DNA of 64,000 nucleotides from Caldifarciminota bacterium (GCA_030606335.1 JAUWGP010000002.1:53939-117938), one strand, 5' to 3'. Counted from the first letter of the stretch, positions 21,520 through 32,014 are shown. The notes: generated by a model from the letters alone, not told the origin. Made by a program: numbers and translations.

Positions 21520-22070
21520 AACAGGGATTGAAAGAGATTTGAAGAGTTTTTCTTTCTTATTTCCTGTTTTTTATTTCTTTAGTTCTCTCTTGATCCTTGT
21601 CAAAAAAGGTCTCTTCTTCCAAACTCAAACTTTCTTTCTCTATTTGATAGAAGTTGTCAAATCTTTTGTATTCTAACTCTTTTTTGGCGAAATTCACTAA
21701 AAATCCAATAAGAATTTTACTCACCCTTAATTGTGATATTAATTGTGCCTTATGGTCTACATTCAACTCCTTTACTGCTTTAACTTCAACAATAACTTTC
21801 TCCTCTACTAACAAGTCAGGTACATACCTGCTGACTTCTTGAGTCTCATACATAACAGGAAATTCTTTTTCAGAATCAACTTTCAAGTCTTTGTTTAACT
21901 CAATAAATAAAGCCTTGTGGTATGCTCGTTCTAATAAACCTGGACCTAATTGATTGTGAACTTTATAAAATGCTTTAATAATTTTATTTGTAATAGGTCT
22001 GAACTCAGAATCATTCCATTTCATTTTTATCTCTTAATCCGTCAGCTGACGGACTCTTTCAATCCCTGTT
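21520..22070. repeat. 17-bp perfect inverted repeat flanking a GxxExxY gene (21520-21536 and 22054-22070)
   Basis: aacagggattgaaagag versus ctctttcaatccctgtt. Confidence 0.85.
21557..22024 (-). CDS. GxxExxY family protein (putative PD-(D/E)xK nuclease-like)
   Basis: IKAFYKVHNQLGPGLLERAYHKAL, YVPDLLVEEKVIVEVKAVKEL, QLRVSKILIGFLVNF. Confidence 0.88.
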   Translation of the reverse strand: MKWNDSEFRPITNKIIKAFYKVHNQLGPGLLERAYHKALFIELNKDLKVDSEKEFPVMYETQEVSRYVPDLLVEEKVIVEVKAVKELNVDHKAQLISQLRVSKILIGFLVNFAKKELEYKRFDNFYQIEKESLSLEEETFFDKDQERTKEIKNRK

Positions 22071-22114
22071 AAAAAATAAAATCTTATCTCTGTGTTTTCG
22101 ATTTCCTGAAGGCA

Positions 22115-22143
22115 ATTATAACAAAAAAATGTCATTTTGTCAA
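22115..22143 (-). promoter_or_regulatory. Perfect promoter TTGACA-N17-TATAAT (minus)
   Basis: + strand attata 22115-22120, tgtcaa 22138-22143. Confidence 0.75.
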
Positions 22144-22481
22144 GCTTTTTCTGTTTTAAAAACAGGGAATCAAAAAGATATATCAACAGGGACTGGTACG
22201 AGACTTGAAAGAGATTTGAGCAGGAAATCAAGACTATTATTTAACAGGGATTTGAAGAGATTTGTAAGAGAAAAAGAAACTTAAAAACTATTTTTCATTA
22301 TAGGTTTTTTTATTTCAGATATGAAATACTGCTGGTAGTAGATTATGTATAATGAGGCGAAAGACAATAGGAGATGTTATTTATCTACTTTCTGCATTAT
22401 TATCAGATACTTAAACCCTTGCAGGTAGAAATTCCTTAACAACCTGTCTATCAAGCATTATACACCCTACATTTAATCCTA

Positions 22482-23939
22482 TCACCTCAATTTGATTAAC
22501 TTTACTGGTTTGGTGTCTTCTTCAGAAATACCCTCACCTACTACTCGCACAAAATAAATGCCTGACTGCACTTCTTTACCGCTTGAATCCCTTCCGTGCC
22601 AGGACACTTCAGTGATAGGTGATCGGTAATCAGTAATCGGGAGGGTGTGGATGAGACGACCGGAGATATCGTAAATGCTTATGGAGTGCTGTGACCGTGT
22701 CACAGCAGCATCAACATGGTTGATGCACTCCAAAGTAATAACCGTTCTCTCTCTGAACGGATTGGGATAGGCTTTTAGATTTTTAATGTTGTTCTCATAA
22801 GATTCATCTTCTTTTACTCCTATAGGATACCCCTCATACAGGTACATAACTCTATAAGGAGCTGAATCTCCTTGAGTCCATATTACATGACAATTAGAAA
22901 CACTGGGATAGTGCATATCCTCATCACCAAACATATAACGGAACTCATAAGAACCCCATCCTGTCATAAAATAATAACGATGTGCATAGATGTCATCGCA
23001 GCCATCGCTGTTATCTTCCCAGTAGAGGTAACTCCATGTTCCACCTAACGTGGAAACCACAGGATATCTTGAATCGCCAGATGTTAAATATCCTCCCCCA
23101 TTTCCCTCATAGAAGAAGGCATCTGATTTCCCCAGAGTACTGTCCTCCCAGGTAGCAGAAGGAGCATCCTCGCCGTGTGAATAATCAAGACTGGGATGAT
23201 GAAAAGGAATTCCTGAACAACCAGCCAAATATTCTTCGTCAGACCAGATTCCATTATCGATATACCTATGGACGATACTATAAGGACAATCTATAAGAGA
23301 ATCATATCTTTCCCATATTACATGAACCTCATCTCCATTAAAAATACTAATTGATGGATACCTGTCAGCAGCATGTTCGAGATTGCTCAAATTTATAACC
23401 TCACTAACTGCAGTATCATAATGGGCACAACAATAATATATCTCACAATTCCCTGGTGTGTCATCCTGCCATACAATATGCATACCAGCACTGTCATCTA
23501 TTGCAATAGATGGAAGTGTAGCATGTCCTGAAGTGTTACAAATCAACTGTGGGTTGCACCAGTCTAAAGGACACTTCAAGAATATATCTCCAAATCCCGA
23601 AGTATCATTGCCCTGTGAAACAACATAGGGCAGGGTGCCGTATACATCAATAGAAGGACAGTGGGCATTCCCATAAAGTGTTGCAAATAGAGGTTGTGCC
23701 TGCCATGTCATACCTCTGTTATAAGAATATGCAAAATAGCAGGTATCATCATTATAGCTATAGACAGCATATAGGGTATCCTCAGCGAAAGGACCAACAG
23801 GTACAATTTTCCGCCCATTACTAAAAGCTGTGGCATAATTAACATAGGAATAACCAATCATAGCTGTATCATCCTGAGCAGGACAGGAGACTGCACTGAA
23901 GAGCAGCATCCCAAGGCAAAAGATATAAAACACTTTCAT
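22482..23939 (-). CDS. Secreted protein with T9SS C-terminal sorting domain
   Basis: Signal peptide MKVFYIFCLGMLLFSAVSCPAQ; C-term LKAYPNPFRERTVITLE...ISIYDISGRLIHTLPI...SGIYFVRV; ATG at 23939 after GGAGG. Confidence 0.8.
   Translation of the reverse strand: MKVFYIFCLGMLLFSAVSCPAQDDTAMIGYSYVNYATAFSNGRKIVPVGPFAEDTLYAVYSYNDDTCYFAYSYNRGMTWQAQPLFATLYGNAHCPSIDVYGTLPYVVSQGNDTSGFGDIFLKCPLDWCNPQLICNTSGHATLPSIAIDDSAGMHIVWQDDTPGNCEIYYCCAHYDTAVSEVINLSNLEHAADRYPSISIFNGDEVHVIWERYDSLIDCPYSIVHRYIDNGIWSDEEYLAGCSGIPFHHPSLDYSHGEDAPSATWEDSTLGKSDAFFYEGNGGGYLTSGDSRYPVVSTLGGTWSYLYWEDNSDGCDDIYAHRYYFMTGWGSYEFRYMFGDEDMHYPSVSNCHVIWTQGDSAPYRVMYLYEGYPIGVKEDESYENNIKNLKAYPNPFRERTVITLECINHVDAAVTRSQHSISIYDISGRLIHTLPITDYRSPITEVSWHGRDSSGKEVQSGIYFVRVVGEGISEEDTKPVKLIKLR
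22683..22731. repeat. 49-bp double-hairpin palindromic element in frame in a T9SS domain (copy 1)
   Basis: ggagtg-ctgtgac-cgt-gtcacag-cag-catcaac-atg-gttgatg-cactcc. Confidence 0.85.
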
Positions 23940-23950
23940 ATCCACCTCCT

Positions 23951-23970
23951 GGTATAATATTCATTATACC
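23951..23970 (-). promoter_or_regulatory. SD-adjacent palindrome GGTATAATGAATATTATACC
   Basis: Perfect inverted repeat immediately 5' of CAGGAGG of gene 22482..23939. Confidence 0.75.
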
Positions 23971-24024
23971 TGATTACACCGATTAAGAGAGTTTAAAGGC
24001 AGTATTTCAGATCTCTCTTTTGCA

Positions 24025-25455
24025 TTATTTCAAAATAAGCATTTTTCTGGTAATCTTAAGCTCATCAGCTACCTTCAGTTGGTAGAAATAAACTCCACTG
24101 CCAACTTTACTACCCAATTCATCTTTCCCATCCCAATACACAGATTGCACAGATTCATTTGGATTACACAGATTGAGAGGGAGGGTGCGGATGAGACTAC
24201 CAGAAATGTCATAGATGTGTATGGAGTGCTGTGACCATGTCACAGCAGCATCAACACGGTTGATGCACTCCAAAGTAATAACTGTTCTCTCTCTAAATGG
24301 ATTGGGATAGTTCCGTAAAAGTTTGAAATCCAAATATAGTGACATAGCATCTTCTACACCTGTTATCTCATTATACGAGCCGTAGATATTATAATCTCCC
24401 TCTTTCTCAGATTGCCAGACTATCCATACTTTATCATCTCTATAGGCAATTGATGGTTTACCCCCCAATGCGCCATAACACGAATCAACAACCTCTATGT
24501 TAGACCAGCTAGTTTCATTGTATACACTCGCGAGAATTCTATAATTGGGAGTATATATTGCCTCTTCCTCATGCCAGACAGCCCATAGTCTTCCCTGCTC
24601 GTCTGAACATATATCTGGATGCGAATTATGACCTCCATCAGTGGTATCGAAATAATGTGGAAATTCAATCAGATTTGACCATTCTAATCCGTCATGATAC
24701 CTCATAAAGATTGCTCCTATCCCCTGGTAATACGAACTATTAAACCATGCTACCCAGATGCTTGATGAATCAGCACACATGGTGGGGTAGGCATAATCAA
24801 AACAGGTTCCGATGCTTTCAGGTGTTGACCAGTTATTTCCATTCCAGTATTGAACCCATATGGACTCGTGATCGTTATAACATACCCAGACATTACCTTC
24901 GTTGTCTATAGTAATTCCTGTGGTATAAGTTATTTCTACTGGTGTAAATTCTTTTAACGTATCAGGGACAGCCCAATTTCCCCATTCGCAATGACTCGCC
25001 AAGTATAATCCATTAGCTGTCCACATGCACCATAAGATAATACTGTCTCTGTCATAAGCAATGGCTGGATCATACCCCTCAATCCTTGAATCAGGGGGAA
25101 TTGTCCACCATGAAACAGGTGGCATCATATCGCTGAGTGTAAGTCTAACAAATCCACTTGAGTCTACCCAAGCTATTATCCAATCTGGTATTTCATAAGT
25201 ACCTTTACATGCACTTGAAGTTGTAACCTGAGGGATTTTACACTTTGTAGTGTCTATGAGAAAGACCTCTGACCAACCTACGTACGGATTATAACATCTT
25301 GTCCACAGGTGATTTGAGTTATACCAGTATACCCATACTTCACCTACTTCCTCTATGCATATTGAAGGATGTGTATCATATGAAGAATCGGGTGAGATAC
25401 GGATAGGTGATATCCACTGCTGGATTAAGAAGAATAAAATTAATAAAGGATACAT
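24025..25455 (-). CDS. Secreted protein with T9SS C-terminal sorting domain (paralogous C-term to previous)
   Basis: LLRNYPNPFRERTVITLECINRVDAAVTWSQHSIHIYDISGSLIRTLPL...GVYFYQLKVADELKITRKMLILK. Confidence 0.8.
   Translation of the reverse strand: MYPLLILFFLIQQWISPIRISPDSSYDTHPSICIEEVGEVWVYWYNSNHLWTRCYNPYVGWSEVFLIDTTKCKIPQVTTSSACKGTYEIPDWIIAWVDSSGFVRLTLSDMMPPVSWWTIPPDSRIEGYDPAIAYDRDSIILWCMWTANGLYLASHCEWGNWAVPDTLKEFTPVEITYTTGITIDNEGNVWVCYNDHESIWVQYWNGNNWSTPESIGTCFDYAYPTMCADSSSIWVAWFNSSYYQGIGAIFMRYHDGLEWSNLIEFPHYFDTTDGGHNSHPDICSDEQGRLWAVWHEEEAIYTPNYRILASVYNETSWSNIEVVDSCYGALGGKPSIAYRDDKVWIVWQSEKEGDYNIYGSYNEITGVEDAMSLYLDFKLLRNYPNPFRERTVITLECINRVDAAVTWSQHSIHIYDISGSLIRTLPLNLCNPNESVQSVYWDGKDELGSKVGSGVYFYQLKVADELKITRKMLILK
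24223..24271. repeat. 49-bp double-hairpin palindromic element in frame in a T9SS domain (copy 2)
   Basis: Identical to 22683-22731 except two substitutions, both in hairpin loops (cgt/cat, atg/acg). Confidence 0.85.
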
Positions 25456-25684
25456 ACACAGCTCACCCCCTTCTGGCCCGCAGCGTATATGCTGTGATAA
25501 TAGTTAAAAGCCATAGAAAAGACATCACATTAAATATTCCTTCCACTTGCTTTAACCCTCTGAAAGTTTTTACCAACCTCGCAGTACCAGTCCACCTATA
25601 GGACACACCGTTTATATTGCTCTAAAAAGATGGTATCTTACGAGACCGGTCCCATACTTTCCAACCTTCATTAAGAAACCAGCG

Positions 25685-26932
25685 TTACAAACTCCTAACC
25701 CACTTTTTATACCCCAGATTTAGTAACAGATGGAGGAACCAGTGCCTTTTCAGTGATCCCAATCTCGTAAATATCGACTTGTATGAATAGCATTCCTTCC
25801 ATGCCCATTTGCAACCCTCGTCCAATGCCTCTTGAGACATCAACTTCGGCTGGAAGACAGCACCGCTGTATTTACTCCAGTCTTTGGTGATTATTCTGTT
25901 CTCTTTAATTAATTTCCGGTAAAGGGGTGTTCCCGGAAAGGGAATTAGGGCTGAAAATGATACGGAGTCAAGTTTTGTTTTGTTGACAAACTCCACTGTT
26001 TTCTCAAAAACGCTCTCGTCGTCATGGTCAAACCCGAATATGAAAGCGGCATGGATTGAAATTCCATGGGCATGTATTTTCTTAATAGCTTTTTCATAAT
26101 GCTTCACAACATTAAATGATTTGCTCGCTTCTCTTAGGCTCGCCTGTGACAAAGATTCAAAACCTATAAACATTGCGATACACCCACTTTTGGCAGCCAG
26201 TTTGAGAAGCTCATCATCATTGGCAAAGGTTAATGATCCTTGACCTATCCATTTTTTCTTGCAAGGAGTCAATGCTTTAAACAACTCCTTTGCACGTCGG
26301 GGAATTCCAACAATATTGTCATCTACAAAGAATAGATATTTACCCTCAAGAGTCTCAATCTCTTTAACAACATCCTTGACTGGTCGAAAACGGTAGGTGT
26401 TTCCAAAGTAAGAGGAGACAGAACAAAAGCTGCAATGGAATGGACATCCCCTCGCTGTTTCAACTGTATTGAACAGTCTATAGGATTTGGCTTTAAGCAA
26501 ATCCCTTCTGGGAACAGGTAGATTTTCTAAATTTGCCCACTCTCTACGCCGATAAAATTTCTTAAGTCTTCCTGCCTGGAAATCATGAAGAAGCCTCGGC
26601 CATATCTCCTCTGCTTCTCCTATAACTACAGAATCGGCATGTTGACTGGCTTCTTCGGGCACCGCTGAAGCATGAAGCCCTCCCAGAACAACAGCTTTCC
26701 CTTTCTCTTTAAAGGCAGCGGCGATCTCGTATGCCCGGAGTACTGTCGCGGTCATTGCAGTTATCCCAACTAAGTCGACCTCCTCGTCAAAATTGATTTT
26801 ATCTATGTTCTCATCTATAACTGAAACTTCAATATCCTGGGGTGTCAAGGCAGCTAAGACAACAATGCTCAAATTTGGAGTCAACCCTCCTCCCCCTCCT
26901 GGTGCACGAGGTACTACCAATAGTAATCGCAA
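25685..26932 (-). CDS. B12-binding domain radical SAM protein
   Basis: LVVPRAPGGGGGLTPNLSIVVLAALTP, ETARGCPFHCSFCSVSSYFG, FVDDNIVG; probable TTG start. Confidence 0.88.
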   Translation of the reverse strand: MRLLLVVPRAPGGGGGLTPNLSIVVLAALTPQDIEVSVIDENIDKINFDEEVDLVGITAMTATVLRAYEIAAAFKEKGKAVVLGGLHASAVPEEASQHADSVVIGEAEEIWPRLLHDFQAGRLKKFYRRREWANLENLPVPRRDLLKAKSYRLFNTVETARGCPFHCSFCSVSSYFGNTYRFRPVKDVVKEIETLEGKYLFFVDDNIVGIPRRAKELFKALTPCKKKWIGQGSLTFANDDELLKLAAKSGCIAMFIGFESLSQASLREASKSFNVVKHYEKAIKKIHAHGISIHAAFIFGFDHDDESVFEKTVEFVNKTKLDSVSFSALIPFPGTPLYRKLIKENRIITKDWSKYSGAVFQPKLMSQEALDEGCKWAWKECYSYKSIFTRLGSLKRHWFLHLLLNLGYKKWVRSL

Positions 26933-26933
26933 A

Positions 26934-27164
26934 TTAAGCTCCTTTTAACATTGGGACCGATGAGCCCAGATTTCGTAAAAAATTTTTCATGGCATTATCC
27001 CACCTTTTTAACCTTTTTATTCTGGCCAATGACAGATAACGGGACAGCGGGGTATCCAAACTTGAGTCCGCCTGTCTGGCGGTTGAGATATCCTTCCGAA
27101 TTAGCGGTTTGAGCGAAGTAATTTTCAAATACGTATTACTTATATTCACAAGCTGTTTTGTCAT
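26934..27164 (-). CDS. Small hypothetical protein upstream of radical SAM gene
   Basis: 76-aa ORF ending 1 nt before radical SAM start; no recognised family. Confidence 0.35.
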   Translation of the reverse strand: MTKQLVNISNTYLKITSLKPLIRKDISTARQADSSLDTPLSRYLSLARIKRLKRWDNAMKNFLRNLGSSVPMLKGA

Positions 27165-27364
27165 TTTACCACCAATTATATGGAAAGTAAAGAACTTTTT
27201 GTATCGCTATTAATCTGTCAATCACGACAAGAACCACCCTATAAACGTGAGTGAATGCGTTATTTCAATATAAGCATTTTTCTATTCTTCTTAACATCAT
27301 CTGCTACTTTTATTCAATAAATGTAAAGATACCATAGAGTTTTACGAGCTATTTAACTTGCATA

Positions 27365-28357
27365 CTAACCATCTAATATTCCCAGATTTCTTACAAGTTC
27401 ATAATATTTCCCTTCAAGTAATCCTTCCCCAATAATATATGCACCACAGGCTGCCTCTTTTGCAACCCTCGATAACTTCTTCACCTTCACGACTGGGGTA
27501 TATTTACCTAATCTACTTGTTAATACATCGCTAATAAAATCATAATTTGTCAATCTACCAGAGATAATAATTTCCCCTGGATGAGGGACAGAGACCAGCA
27601 TTGAAGTAACATCCTTTTCTATACCTTCTCCCAAAAGAAGCAAAGCCTGTTTAAACTTTACCAAATCTTTGGGTTCAATATCTTTTCCTATAAAATCCTT
27701 TAACCCTCCCTTAAAAACAATCTCCTGTGTTATAGGATGTTTAAGTCTAATAGCAATCTCTGCATCCATTCCACCACCTCCAAGAAATCCTATACTCCCA
27801 TTCGTTCCACCAATTCCATCAATAATTTTACCCTTATCGACACCTATAACAGCCGTGAACCCATATCCTAACTCTACATATATAAAGGACGTTTTATTAA
27901 AGGGTATATTTAGTCGCTCTGATTGCTCTCTTATTCCCAGTGCTACACAGCATACCTTATCTGCTGTCCCCATATCGAACTTATTCCATTTTCTATAAGG
28001 AGGAACTGTCTTGAGGTGGACAACACCAGGGGTAAAATAAACAGGCATCTCTTTTTGTTTCATTTCTAAAAGCAAGCTTTTTATTCCCTCATTTACAGCT
28101 ACTTGTGTATCTAAAGGTATCATCTTTCCAATATCATCTGCTGTTATATCCTTTATCATCTTTAAAGGTATCCCATATCCTGATGGACCAACAATAATAT
28201 CCAATGGTATTAACTCCTCAAGCCTATCGAGTAGTATATGGGGGTTTTTGAAAATATCCGCTGTTTTTATTGATTCATCTATGATAATTTTTCTGTCATC
28301 CTCCATCCCGAAGAGGTCAAAACTATATGTCCCGGGGTCTATTCCCACTACTCTCAT
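27365..28357 (-). CDS. DUF1464 family protein (butyrate kinase-like ASKHA fold)
   Basis: MRVVGIDPGTYSFDLFGMED, DIIVGPSGYGIPLK, IDGIGGTNGSIGFLGGGGMDAEIA. Confidence 0.75.
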   Translation of the reverse strand: MRVVGIDPGTYSFDLFGMEDDRKIIIDESIKTADIFKNPHILLDRLEELIPLDIIVGPSGYGIPLKMIKDITADDIGKMIPLDTQVAVNEGIKSLLLEMKQKEMPVYFTPGVVHLKTVPPYRKWNKFDMGTADKVCCVALGIREQSERLNIPFNKTSFIYVELGYGFTAVIGVDKGKIIDGIGGTNGSIGFLGGGGMDAEIAIRLKHPITQEIVFKGGLKDFIGKDIEPKDLVKFKQALLLLGEGIEKDVTSMLVSVPHPGEIIISGRLTNYDFISDVLTSRLGKYTPVVKVKKLSRVAKEAACGAYIIGEGLLEGKYYELVRNLGILDG

Positions 28358-28417
28358 ACATTACTCTTGTTATAATATTCTGTATTGTTAAAAATATCTT
28401 AACTAATTCTAACTCTT

Positions 28418-28496
28418 GTAGGGGTCGGATTCCCGTCTGCTGTCGGGCGGGTATCCGACCCGTTTCTCTTACGGGTTCGATAAATCGAACCCCTAC
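28418..28496. repeat. 79-bp GTAGGGGTCGGATTCCC...GGGTTCGATAAATCGAACCCCTAC palindromic repeat
   Basis: Near-identical copy at 49859-49937; partial copy from 56873. Confidence 0.85.
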
Positions 28497-28757
28497 ATTT
28501 TCTCTTTTTTATTATTTTTCTCAGTATCTAATATTCATTATACCTGATTTATTCAGAGTGGTATCTTGTTAAATCGTAGGACAAGGCTTTCTGACTGTAC
28601 CGCCTACTGTAGGGCAAGGCTTCAGCCTTGCGGAAGCAAACTTAAATGTTTACCCTACATTTTTAAATAGTCATTTAATACTATTTGAAGAATATGTAAT
28701 TCTCAATCACCATTATCTCAGTGTTCTCTGCGTCCTCTGCGGTTAAAACTCAGTGGT

Positions 28758-29798
28758 TTATTCCATATTATTTTCGGTGTATCTAATTAGCTGAAGTGGG
28801 CAGGAGGGGTCCGATTCTGTCCAGCTTCCGGTTAGATTATATGTTCTTGACCTGCAACCCCCGCATTCATATAGATACTCACAACCGCTGCAAAAGTTTT
28901 CTCTTGTTGAGAAATCCTTTATCTTTTTAACCAGTTCCGAGTTCTGCATATCATTCCATATTTCATTAAGTCCCTTTTTACTCACATTACCAACTACAAT
29001 AGGTGCAAATGTACATGGTTTAACATCCCCATTTATCTCGATAAACATATATTCACCAAAGATACAACGAGAAACATCCGTATATACAATGCCATCTTGG
29101 GAATTTGCTGAATAATTAATGTTGTGCCTCTTTAAAAATGGTTTAAAGAATGGCTCATCAACATAAACATCTATTCCGTATTCCTTTTGATATTTTATAA
29201 CAGAAAGTAAAAACTCTTCATACTCTTCTGCATTCAAAACATATCTTTCGTAATCCATACAGGGTTTCAATCCCAGAAATGTAATCTTCTTATAGCCTAT
29301 ATTTTTGACAAATTCAAACAACTTATCTGTTTGCTGATAGTTATGTTTCCCAATGGTCACAGGACATGAATCAAGGATACCATATTTCTTTGCAATTGCT
29401 ATAGATTCCTTTAACCTTTTAAAACTCGCTCCTTTTCTTATTCTTTCATAACTTACTCTATCCGATCCATCCATGCTTATCATGAGATTCACATTAAACT
29501 CTGCTAATCTCCTGGCAATATCTTCATCAAGCACCATGCCATTACTGATAAGATAAATCCTTATTTTACTCCTGAAAATAATTTCAATTATTTCAAACAA
29601 CTCTTCACGTAGGAGCGGTTCTCCTCCTTCAATGATAACCCATCCTGGCTTAAGTAATGGTATCTCTTCGGCTATTTTTAAAATAGTTTTTCTATCAAGT
29701 TCTGGTTTATCTATTCCTCTACAATGTAGACAATTCAAATCGCATTTATTAGTAATAGCCCAATCAATCATGTATGGATTACTCATATCTTCCCTCAA
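28758..29798 (-). CDS. Radical SAM/SPASM domain protein
   Basis: WAITNKCDLNCLHCRG, VIIEGGEPLLREELFEI, SPASM C-term CSGCEYLYECGGCRSR. Confidence 0.88.
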   Translation of the reverse strand: MREDMSNPYMIDWAITNKCDLNCLHCRGIDKPELDRKTILKIAEEIPLLKPGWVIIEGGEPLLREELFEIIEIIFRSKIRIYLISNGMVLDEDIARRLAEFNVNLMISMDGSDRVSYERIRKGASFKRLKESIAIAKKYGILDSCPVTIGKHNYQQTDKLFEFVKNIGYKKITFLGLKPCMDYERYVLNAEEYEEFLLSVIKYQKEYGIDVYVDEPFFKPFLKRHNINYSANSQDGIVYTDVSRCIFGEYMFIEINGDVKPCTFAPIVVGNVSKKGLNEIWNDMQNSELVKKIKDFSTRENFCSGCEYLYECGGCRSRTYNLTGSWTESDPSCPLQLIRYTENNME

Positions 29799-30131
29799 AA
29801 AAATTAACCACAGAGTTCACAGAGAATTCTTTATTCTTAGTCTCGGCGTTCTCTAATCCTTCACTTACCATTATTGACTTAATTCTATTTTTCATTACTG
29901 TCACATTGAAATAGAATAATCAATCAACCTCTAAACTACTTACTTGCAAATCTTGCATACATCGTTTTTTTCAGTCTTGTTGCTAACGTTAAAAGAATAA
30001 AACATCTCGAGATAGGTGTTGAAAATTCACAATAATTATGTGCTGTATATTTTAGAGTACACAGAGTCCTATAGTCTTTTATATATTCTATCTCTGTGAA
30101 CTCAGCGTGCTCTGCGGTTTATTCATTGAAA

Positions 30132-30932
30132 TCATCTCTTTCGTCCTACTATTTCCAGATGTCCAGACCAGGGATAAAAAGCAGGATTATCATTGTACTT
30201 TAATTCCAAACGATAAAGCCACTCCCGGATTTTTGGGTCTCTTGATTTAAAACAAACAAGACGGTTGGCAATAACAAGCTTCCCGATAATTCTCTCTACT
30301 GACAACCCGTTTGACTCAAATAAACCCTTTAGTTCTTCGGGTGTAAAGGCATGGATAACATAGCATAATTCCTCTCGTTCTTGAGGCATTACCACCTTAC
30401 CCATTTCTAAAAGTTGCTGGATGGCTTTCTGGTATCCCTTTTCCCTTAACCAATTCAATGCAGCAGCTCTGCTATCAACAGAAGCAATAACTATTCCATC
30501 ACGTTTGACAACTCGTACTACTTCTTTGATGGCTGCATGATGGTCACCACAGTATGAGAGAGGGTCGCCTTCACAGAGCACCATTGCAAACTGATTATCA
30601 TCGAATTCTTTCATATTACAAATGTTAGAAATTCTAATATCAATCTTGCTATCCAACTTTAGTTTAGAAAACTTTTCCCTCGCTTTTATCAGCATTCCTT
30701 GTGATATATCTGTTAACACCACATTATAGCCCATTTTCGCCAACTCAATACTCCAGATACCAGTTCCACCACCTGCATCAAGTATTGTCGTATTTTTATC
30801 CTCAGGGAGAAATCGCTGGATATTGTTTAATGTAACTTTATGATACAGTGTAAAATATTTAGAATAGTCAGAATCATAGGTCTCTGCCCACCAGTCATGA
30901 TGTGTTGATACCTTTTTTAAGTGTTTATTCAT
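30132..30932 (-). CDS. Class I SAM-dependent methyltransferase
   Basis: ILDAGGGTGIWSIELAKMGYNVVLTDIS; MVLCEGDPLSYC. Confidence 0.85.
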   Translation of the reverse strand: MNKHLKKVSTHHDWWAETYDSDYSKYFTLYHKVTLNNIQRFLPEDKNTTILDAGGGTGIWSIELAKMGYNVVLTDISQGMLIKAREKFSKLKLDSKIDIRISNICNMKEFDDNQFAMVLCEGDPLSYCGDHHAAIKEVVRVVKRDGIVIASVDSRAAALNWLREKGYQKAIQQLLEMGKVVMPQEREELCYVIHAFTPEELKGLFESNGLSVERIIGKLVIANRLVCFKSRDPKIREWLYRLELKYNDNPAFYPWSGHLEIVGRKR

Positions 30933-31429
30933 CTTCTTCCCTCCATAAAATTAATGGAAGTGTGCAAAATCTAACCACAGAGAGCACAGAGGATCTTTAG
31001 TATTAAGGGATTATAAAAGATTTTTATTCCTCCCCTCTGTGTCCTCTTTACATAACCAATTTTTTAATCTTTATACATAGAAATTTATAATTAAAAAACA
31101 GGGATATTAAGAAATTGAAAGAGATTCATTTTTCTAAAAATAATACATTCTCTTAAGTTCTCTTTCCATCCCTGTATAATTACATCCGTTAGCTAACGGA
31201 CATTGTTCGGAGGACACAGAGAATTAAATTTACTCCCTGCCCTGTTAGATGTTCTTGTCCCGTGAGATGCTCGCTATCTAATGGGATACTATCTAACGGG
31301 GTGAATGACCTCTGTGGTTTTTCATATTCTTTCATTTTATTTTTCACAGTATCAAATTAATAGGTAAACAGCACATAACATCTGACGTGTTTACGAAGCC
31401 CAACCTTCTATGCTTTAAGCATTGCCGCC

Positions 31430-31834
31430 TTACACCCTTGCAAAAATGAACGCCTTTAATCCATTGAAACACCTCTCCTGGTGGCGAAGTGCAAAAGTCC
31501 CAGCTATAGGTGCCTTGCCTCTGATACCCACCTCAATCAATGTAGAACCATTGTCATTCTTTGACACATATATTGGATAGAAAAATCCCCAACTTGTTGG
31601 AGAAACCGAATCACTTAGGATTATACGTCCCTCCATTTCGGTGAAATCATCTATCTCATAGCCTCTTTGTATCGCAAAATCAATTATCGATTTCAGTCCC
31701 TCCCTGAGAGTCATTGTCGTTCTAAATGACATCAAGTGACGGGGCTTTTTCCTGGGCGCTCTGCGCATTCCCGCAATTATAAGGAACACTGCTATTATAA
31801 TGACTATGCCAACTAAGAAATATAAGTCATCCAT
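31430..31834 (-). CDS. Hypothetical membrane-anchored protein
   Basis: N-terminal TM VGIVIIIAVFLIIAG, RHQERCFNGLKAF C-term. Confidence 0.5.
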   Translation of the reverse strand: MDDLYFLVGIVIIIAVFLIIAGMRRAPRKKPRHLMSFRTTMTLREGLKSIIDFAIQRGYEIDDFTEMEGRIILSDSVSPTSWGFFYPIYVSKNDNGSTLIEVGIRGKAPIAGTFALRHQERCFNGLKAFIFARV

Positions 31835-31985
31835 GTTTCAACCCTCCTTCGGATTGTGTCGAGTAATCTTGTCTATCTAGTATATCCGAAATCGTGTTTG
31901 ACCCTCTTAAACAAGATACTGCTAATACAGCGGTATGTGCAAAATTAACTTTAGATATCTTTCCTTTTCCCAAATCTCTTTTACA

Positions 31986-32014
31986 ATTTTACTACCAATT
32001 TTATGAAATGTCAA
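31986..32014 (-). promoter_or_regulatory. Promoter TTGACA-N17-TAAAAT (minus)
   Basis: + strand atttta 31986-31991, tgtcaa 32009-32014. Confidence 0.55.

Noticed and set aside
21519-22271. CTTTCAATCCCTGTT motifs resembling CRISPR repeat ends
   Set aside because: Copies are irregularly spaced, in both orientations and diverged, with no unique ~30-40-nt spacers and no cas genes.
28474-28496. GGGTTCGATAAATCGAACCC resembling a tRNA T-arm or an att site
   Set aside because: It is a self-complementary palindrome inside a dispersed repeat; no acceptor or anticodon arm is present.
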